From assembly GCA_963693365.1 (NCBI GenBank), contig CAVNZM010000002.1:6820001-6884000 (forward strand): a DNA stretch of 64,000 bases, given 5' to 3'. The notes beneath the pieces were generated by a model that was given only the letters and a program-made list of their open reading frames with translations, did not search any database and was not told the DNA's origin. The translations under genes were made by a program, and so were the position numbers. Within the stretch, counting starts at the first letter, position 1, and every line of letters begins with the position of its first letter. The stretch is from Amoebidium appalachense. Taxonomy: Eukaryota; Ichthyosporea. Below are positions 41,304 through 64,000 of this stretch, in pieces.

Positions 41304-42602
41304 TCACCAAGTTCTCTCCATATCGCCTTCACCTACGTTCGCACACTCCAGCACATACACATACTTTAACCGTCTTAGCGTGTGAACCCACCCCATATCC
41401 CCCTCCACACGAACTCGAAGCAAAGTAACAGAGCTCAAACTCCGACATGCGGAGAGAGGGGACAAATCTACCGGTCCGTCTGATCGCGACAGAAAAAACT
41501 CTCTCAATTGTGTGCACTTCGAAACGGGGGAAATGTCTTTCAATCTGGGTGCACGTTTCAAAATGAGTGTGGTCAAGTGTGTGCAATTAGCCAGCACAGA
41601 CAGATCACTCAAACAATAGCAATAATTGAGCTCCAAATGCCTCAACCCAGCACATCTTGCCAATCCATTCAGCGTATGAAACAAACTGAGATTTGCTTTC
41701 AAGAAGGTCACTTTCACACACGCGCCCACACATTCGAGTTCTTCCTCCGAGTATATTTCCCTCACTTGTAACGTGCGTAGGTGTGGGGCAGTGGACGCGA
41801 TGGAGCGAAAGACCTGTCGAACCTGTCCGTATTGGTCTTCGGGAACGTGTGTTTCCCTTTGCAACCCGTGCTCGATCCTGATTTCAGTGAGCGGCCATGG
41901 TGAAAGATCAGCTGGTAGTTGGTTTATGAAGCGGCAGGAAAGGGATGATAGGCGCGAAAGGGTGTCCAGTTGCTGAAACGAGGCATCTGATTCGAGGAGA
42001 CGGAAAGAGAAAGTCTCGACGGATGTAAGTTGACGAACAATGGATACATGTTCTGGTGAGAGCAGAAGAATGTTCAGCCCCAGTTTGCGTAAATGAGGAA
42101 GGTGAAGAAGTGATTCCAAGCCCAAGAGAGAACGCTCGGTGTGTATCGACAGAGACGTTACTTGTGTACACGAGGAGAGGGGGCTTATGTCAACGTCATA
42201 AAGGGAAAAGAAAGTTAGCGAAAGAATTGTTAAATTCGAGCAACATGACGTGGCATCTGCTATCTGTGTGATGATCTGAAGCGATGATGTAGTCTCGTCA
42301 AAATATACAGCGAGGGAACGAACCGACCTCCCCCATGCTTTAAAACCGTGTTCCAGAGTTTTTCTTGCTGCGCTGTCAAATATAGTGGTGGTCCTAACAG
42401 GTGCCTCTCTCGCTAACGCTAACCATCTACGGCACACGAGTGTGCTGGGTAGGCGTTTTTTCAAGGAAAGAAAAGAGAAAATGTGAAGAAAAATGTCATC
42501 GTTTAGATCTTGTATGGTGAGTGAAGTTGGTGCTATGCACACAGCTTGTGTGCTGATGTCTATATGGTTGGTGTCCATAATAATCGCATGTTGAACATGC
42601 AT
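41304..42602 (-). CDS. F-box / leucine-rich repeat protein
   Basis: A single exon of 432 residues. Residues ~30-66 (IQDLNDDIFLHIFSFLSLKK, then a VCRRW core) fit the F-box, the Skp1-binding motif of SCF ubiquitin ligases. From about residue 110 the chain is a series of irregular leucine-rich repeats (for example LTILSLTFF, VTSLSIHTE, LRKLGLNIL, LRHLELNYC, LTTLILKRA), expected to form the substrate-binding solenoid. The role as an SCF substrate receptor is inferred from this architecture; the substrate is unknown. A second in-frame ATG eight codons in (MDTNHIDIST) could be the start. Several CCAAT boxes lie 275-490 bases upstream. No introns. Confidence 0.88.
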   Translation of the reverse strand: MHVQHAIIMDTNHIDISTQAVCIAPTSLTIQDLNDDIFLHIFSFLSLKKRLPSTLVCRRWLALAREAPVRTTTIFDSAARKTLEHGFKAWGRSVRSLAVYFDETTSSLQIITQIADATSCCSNLTILSLTFFSLYDVDISPLSSCTQVTSLSIHTERSLLGLESLLHLPHLRKLGLNILLLSPEHVSIVRQLTSVETFSFRLLESDASFQQLDTLSRLSSLSCRFINQLPADLSPWPLTEIRIEHGLQRETHVPEDQYGQVRQVFRSIASTAPHLRTLQVREIYSEEELECVGACVKVTFLKANLSLFHTLNGLARCAGLRHLELNYCYCLSDLSVLANCTHLTTLILKRAPRLKDISPVSKCTQLREFFLSRSDGPVDLSPLSACRSLSSVTLLRVRVEGDMGWVHTLRRLKYVYVLECANVGEGDMERTW

Positions 42603-42681
42603 GCATACAGAATTGTGTTATTTTAGGCGGTAACTAATACATGCTAAGGCTATTGGCTTTCCACAGAATAAGCCATCATGT

Positions 42682-42742
42682 TCATACCTGGCACAAAATG
42701 AGAAGAATGCAGTTCATACCTGGCACAAATGAGAAGAATGCA
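42682..42742. repeat. Direct repeat, two ~31-bp units
   Basis: GTTCATACCTGGCACAAAAT GAGAAGAATGCA occurs twice in a row with one base difference, in the 5' flank of the F-box gene. Confidence 0.8.
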
Positions 42743-42876
42743 TGTGGTCCCGGACCCAGGGCCGGGCCCCGGCCGCCCCGCAGTTCACGGCCCTCTGAAA
42801 ATTAAACGTGCCCAGTTTCTTCTGTTCATATGTTTCACTTACGCAAAAACAGTATCACCCTAGAGATGGAAATTAA

Positions 42877-43089
42877 CCAATGATAATTGAGATAATGAAC
42901 CAATAGAATGATAATACATCTGCAAACAGTTCAAACAGCCAATGGTTAGCCTCCTTGGTTCCTCCTAGAGTGCGACTGTCAGCACTCAGACGTCGACAGA
43001 TTCGAGGGTTTACACACTTTTTATTGCGTGGACACTGCCGGAGGCCCAGCCACATTCGACGGCCTACTGCGTTTTCCAGCGCAGCCAAT
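42877..43089 (-). promoter_or_regulatory. CCAAT-box cluster upstream of the F-box gene
   Basis: CCAAT occurs at 42877-42881, 42900-42904, 42939-42943 and 43085-43089. Like the 11.6-12.1 kb cluster and the 35 kb promoter, this suggests that CCAAT boxes are a common promoter element in this genome. Confidence 0.45.
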
Positions 43090-44436
43090 CAAATGCAGCC
43101 AGTGACATATGTACTCGACACAAAATTTCACAAATGTAGAGTAGTAGTGGCGCGTGGAAAGGCGAGAAAATATATCTGGGGCTGTACGTTGGGGGCGGTT
43201 TACGGACTGTAGCTATCTATGATCAACCCGTGTACTTACGTCGATTACGAAAAAAATAAGTTGTGCATAACATCAATTCCCTTGCACCACGTCCATGGGC
43301 CAGTCGATCTCGCCAGAACACAGAATCATCACAACTTGCCGGATATACGTGCACGTGCATGGAAACGCGGTCCCGCCCCCCTCCCCCCCCCTCCTCCCCC
43401 GGCCCCCCCCCCCCCCCCCCCAAATCCTTCCTTTTGTCCTGGTCGTGGCAACTGGAAGATGGTAGACGTAGTGGTACCGGTTGTGGTGCACGTGGTTTTG
43501 TGTCTGTATCTGCGTGTGTGTGTATGCCGTGTCTAGTCTCTCTCTCTCTCTCTGTGTACATGTGACATTTGTACGGATATGCATACCACCGTGTGTGCGT
43601 GAGTCACGGTATGCATGACTGTGTGGCACTGTGCTTTTGCTCGTTCGTGTGTCCGTATGCGTTGGCATGTGCGTTCGTAGCGTTGTGTGTGCGTGGGTCT
43701 TGCGGGTGCGTGTGTGTGCGTGTGTGTGTGATGAGGGTATACTTGCGTGTGCACGCGTACATACGTGGCTATTCCGGGATGACCATACTCGGGGTGCATG
43801 GGGGGAGGTGGGGGGGGGGGGGGGGAGGTATTTATGAAGGGAGGGCCGTGATTGCCAATATTATTGGGCCTTGAATGGCCTTGGGGCAGACTTCAATATT
43901 TCAACCTTTTTCCAATCGCACGCTACATCTAGACTGGCCATCCCATAACCCGCCGTATCGTGTGAAAATGACAGTAGGAGCCTATTAATGGGCAATGTGC
44001 TCCTAGAAGAAATGATTCGCAAAGCGTGTACTCTTGGAGTGGCCCCATGTAGTCAATTACATAGTAGATGTACATGTCATTTGCCGGGATGGCTACACAC
44101 TATATCCTGGTGTGTCTGTTCACATAGGAATGATTTCGTGTATGTCTGTGCTGGTGTGCCTGAACGACTCTGTGTGTGTATGTGAAATAGCAGGGTCAAC
44201 TTTTCAGTGACACTGTGGTGATAGCATCATAATGACAAAATTTTCGATTCACAAGAGCTCTCTTGAAGGGAGGAAAAAAAGAAAGAAAAGAAAAGAAAGA
44301 GAGAAGCAAGAAAGAAGGAAAGAAAACAACAAAGAACATACAACTTGCAAGTCTCGACAGATACACAGCAGTTAAAATTCAAGAAACAACCACACATGGC
44401 GTCGTACTACCTCCAACAAACCTCTCCACGTTCCAC
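43090..44436. other. Spacer, no gene recognised
   Basis: Short C block (43400-43420), TG-rich DNA (43500-43740) and a poly-G block (43811-43826). The remainder shows no coding exon. Confidence 0.5.
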
Positions 44437-51126
<6,690 letters not shown>

Positions 51127-51549
51127 GGTGTCATGGCTGCCCCACCTACAACACCAGCACAAAAGAAACAACACCACTAAAACCCAGAGACGGCAGCTGT
51201 TCTCCTAAAGGCTGCTTACTTCAATATGGCACCGACATAAAACAAGTTGAGAAAATGTAGGACATCCTGCGAAGGACGACAACTTCAGATAGATTCGTTG
51301 TGCACGAAATGTCAAATTTATGAGAATATCGAACTTATGTTTTATGGCGCGAAAATTCGTGATGTGTCTAACCTCCGCCGAGCCGACAACTTGAAGTTGA
51401 CGGTCAACTCATCAGTCGCCTCAGACCTTGGTCAAGCCACCATTTCGTGTCCGACATTGACAAACATGCTTTAGAGGAGTACTCTGACTCCTTTTTAGTG
51501 AAACCTCGCGACAGATCAAAAGTTACAGAGCTAGGAAAGATTAGCGAGA
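51127..51549. promoter_or_regulatory. Divergent promoter region between SMG8 and the DEAD-box gene
   Basis: 423 bases separate the two start codons, which point outward. No long repeats and no TATA box are visible, as is common for housekeeping bidirectional promoters. A frame without ATG (about 51372-51590) reads HALEEYSDSFLVKPRD and is protein-like, so the helicase's first exon could extend upstream by an unseen start or frameshift. Confidence 0.5.
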
Positions 51550-61972
<10,423 letters not shown>

Positions 61973-62094
61973 TGCCTGTGTGTTGTATATAGGAGGGCTT
62001 GGTGTGATGAATAATGTCGTGTGGTAAATGTCTTGTGCGAAGGTGCGCGCAGCTGTCAGGAGAAAACGAATGCTATTCGCACAAATTCCTACGC

Positions 62095-62100
62095 AATAAA
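62095..62100 (+). terminator. Polyadenylation signal of the DEAD-box gene
   Basis: AATAAA lies 123 bases past the helicase stop codon, followed by a T-rich stretch (AGTTTTCACG). Position is right for 3' end formation. Confidence 0.5.
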
Positions 62101-62283
62101 AGTTTTCACGTGCGATCCGGATCCGATAGGAATTCGATATCGGCCTGTTTTTGCATATTATCGAACAATGTAAACAAACACCCAAGCTTGTAGGCACTTC
62201 AGTTCCCCGTGCAACTGTTTTCTCTCAATTCTGTCACAGTCCCATATTACACCGTCCCCTTCGTTTCTCCGAGGCTCTCAACC

Positions 62284-62796
62284 ATGGCTCCCAAAACTAT
62301 TCTCTTTGCCGGCCTTGCCATTACCTGTTTGTCAGGACATGTGAATGCCTTAACTGAGATCTCTGCAACCGCCCACTAATAGCACCCCGACTATCAACAA
62401 CGACTCGGGCACCATCAATGGGGCTGTGAAAATGATTGGAAAGAGCAAGTACGACCGCCAATATAAGTGAGCCTCGAAGCATAAGCTTTGTCTGATGTTT
62501 GCCGTTGTAGCCTTCAAGCTAGGTGCACACCAAACATCAGTGTGCTTGTAATACTTGTGCCTCCCGAGAACCTGTTGGTGCTCACTCGATCGCGATTGTT
62601 TTTCAAATCCTCGCCTCCCTTACAGATCAGTAAACAATTTATAACACAATTCGTGCCATTCCCAACCCTCTCCCCCGCCCCCGCCCCCTCTCTCCACCCC
62701 GACCCCAAATGATGGATTGTCTTTGTGTGTGTGGTTGTTAACTTCATCATGTTGTCCACCAGGAATGTGAACTTTGCACTCTGTGGCGCATGCTTA
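62284..62796 (+). CDS. Probable small secreted protein, partial
   Basis: The ATG sits in a good context (CAACCATGG) and begins MAPKTILFAGLAITCLSGHV, a plausible signal peptide with cleavage near residue 22. The frame stops after 31 codons at 62377. The next frame continues at once as NSTPTINNDSGTINGAVKMI and ends at a donor AA|GTGAGC (62466). A second exon 62763-62796 joins in phase 2 and adds NVNFALCGACL before GTAACG. A one-base indel near 62377 would unite the parts; otherwise the gene is broken. Later exons were not found. No family recognised. Confidence 0.4.
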
Positions 62797-63595
62797 GTAA
62801 CGTCCCCTCCCCCCTCCCCCCCCCCCCCCCCCCCACACACAAACACACGAACGCTCGCGCGCACGTGTGTGCACTGCCATTACCATCTCTACCACCACGT
62901 GCTTAACATTCTTCCCCCCCTCCCTTCCCATCACCCACCCACACACGCATAAGCAACCGTACATGCGCGCACATACACACGCACACACATCAATTCACAC
63001 ACACAAAACAACCGCTACCATATTCACCATCACAGCCCCCCACACATACACATGCATAAACACACACACAAACACACACGCACACACGAACATACGAACT
63101 CTCGCGCGCGCATGTGCGCACACGACCAAAACCGCCATTATCAGTGTCTACCACCACATGCTTACCATTCTCTCCCCCTCCCTTCCCACCACCCACACAC
63201 ACACGCATAAGCACGCGTACATTCGCGCACATACACACGCACACGCAGAAATTCACACACACAAAACCACCACTACCATATTCACCATCGCGGCCTCTAT
63301 TCTCCCCCCCCCCCCCCCTCTCCCTTCCCCCCTCCCCCTTCCCCCCTTCCCCCCCCCCCTCTCCCCCCCCCCCCCCTCCACTCAACCGCCACTCTCGTGA
63401 CTCGACCATCACCAACACCCTTCCTCGGTACCGGAGGCTCCCCCTCGTTGACTTCTACTAACACTACATAAACCACATACACTTTCAAACCTCCCCCTCC
63501 CCCCCCCCCCCCCCCCTCTTCGCGCCTATGTTTCAAAAGACAAAAAAAAACACCACCATTACACATATAACTAACACAATTCTCGCCATCTTGCG

Positions 63596-63637
<42 letters not shown>

Positions 63638-64000
63638 TTCCCCCCCCCCATAAGCCACCCCATCCCACCCCACCCACCGCACCGCACCCCACCCCACCGG
63701 GTCCACACACACACACACACACACGCACACACACACACACACATACACACACCGTGGCACACACACACATTCACACACAAAACTACCCGCACACCAGTCA
63801 CATCAGCACAGTGGAGCGAATACAAGCGGCAGTTCGAGTGCTTTTATGTGAAATTTTTTGAAGTGTTTTCACGAGAGCTATTCAAATAAAAAGGCTCTGT
63901 GTGGGAAGGGGCCCGAGGAACGGGGAGACGGGGGAGAAGGGGGGGGGGGGGGGGGGGAGAAGGAGGAGGCTCAAACAAGGGCGAAATATTCACAAACGAA
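62797..64000. other. Repeat-rich right flank
   Basis: C-rich and (CA)n DNA. A diverged tandem duplication with a period of about 255 bp covers 62870-63050 and 63125-63300 (shared TCTACCACCACRTGCTTAMC, CACACGCATAAGC, CATATTCACCATC). C blocks lie at 63302-63376 and 63596-63637. No exon recognised. Confidence 0.6.

Overview
This window is nuclear DNA from an intron-rich eukaryote. Genes are split into many short exons by introns of about 0.3-1.8 kb, and splice phases match across every exon join I could trace in four of the five multi-exon genes. The introns and spacers are packed with poly-C/poly-G, (CA)n/(TG)n and (CT)n tracts. The gene set (an NOL8-like RRM protein, an SMG8-like NMD factor, a DDX59-like DEAD-box helicase, an F-box/LRR protein) would suit a unicellular relative of animals such as an ichthyosporean, but that is an inference. 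Nothing in the sequence fixes the species.

Layout, left to right. 785-1534 (-) is a single-exon coiled-coil protein with a mitochondrial-looking N-terminus and an internal minisatellite. 1.5-5.8 kb is mostly repeats. 5947-11328 (-) is a five-exon gene for a roughly 1,050-residue zinc-binding protein. Its first exon resembles the N-terminal module that precedes type B DNA polymerases in mobile elements, but no polymerase follows. Upstream of it lie a tandemly duplicated segment full of inverted CCAAT boxes, a pair of perfect CRE palindromes and a poly-C-linked tandem repeat (11.6-13.0 kb). 14132-28779 (-) is a complete 18-exon NOL8 homologue of 1,041 residues with no frameshift. 32495-33383 (+) is an MDR alcohol dehydrogenase/enoyl reductase-like reading frame broken by three single-base shifts. 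35226-38378 (+) is a complete three-exon PLP aminotransferase of bacterial type behind a CCAAT/TATA promoter. 41304-42602 (-) is a single-exon F-box/LRR protein. SMG8 (44437-51126, -) and the DDX59-like helicase (51550-61972, +, 12 exons) diverge from a 423-bp shared promoter. 62284-62796 (+) holds the 5' part of a probable small secreted protein.

Three of the recognisable genes act on RNA: NOL8 in ribosome biogenesis, SMG8 in nonsense-mediated decay, and the helicase. They are neighbours on a eukaryotic chromosome, not an operon.

The most interesting non-genic signal is a dispersed family of at least three long copies and two or three shorter ones. It has tRNA-like A and B boxes and ends in a poly-C run rather than poly-A, which looks like a SINE with a poly-C tail. 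It may help explain the many C(n)+(CA)n blocks. Other points are a tandem repeat that carries a copy of an NOL8 5' splice site, splice acceptors made of CA repeats, one probable GC-AG intron, and an apparent CCAAT/TATA promoter inside an aminotransferase intron. All gene identities come from reading translated motifs; no database search was run.
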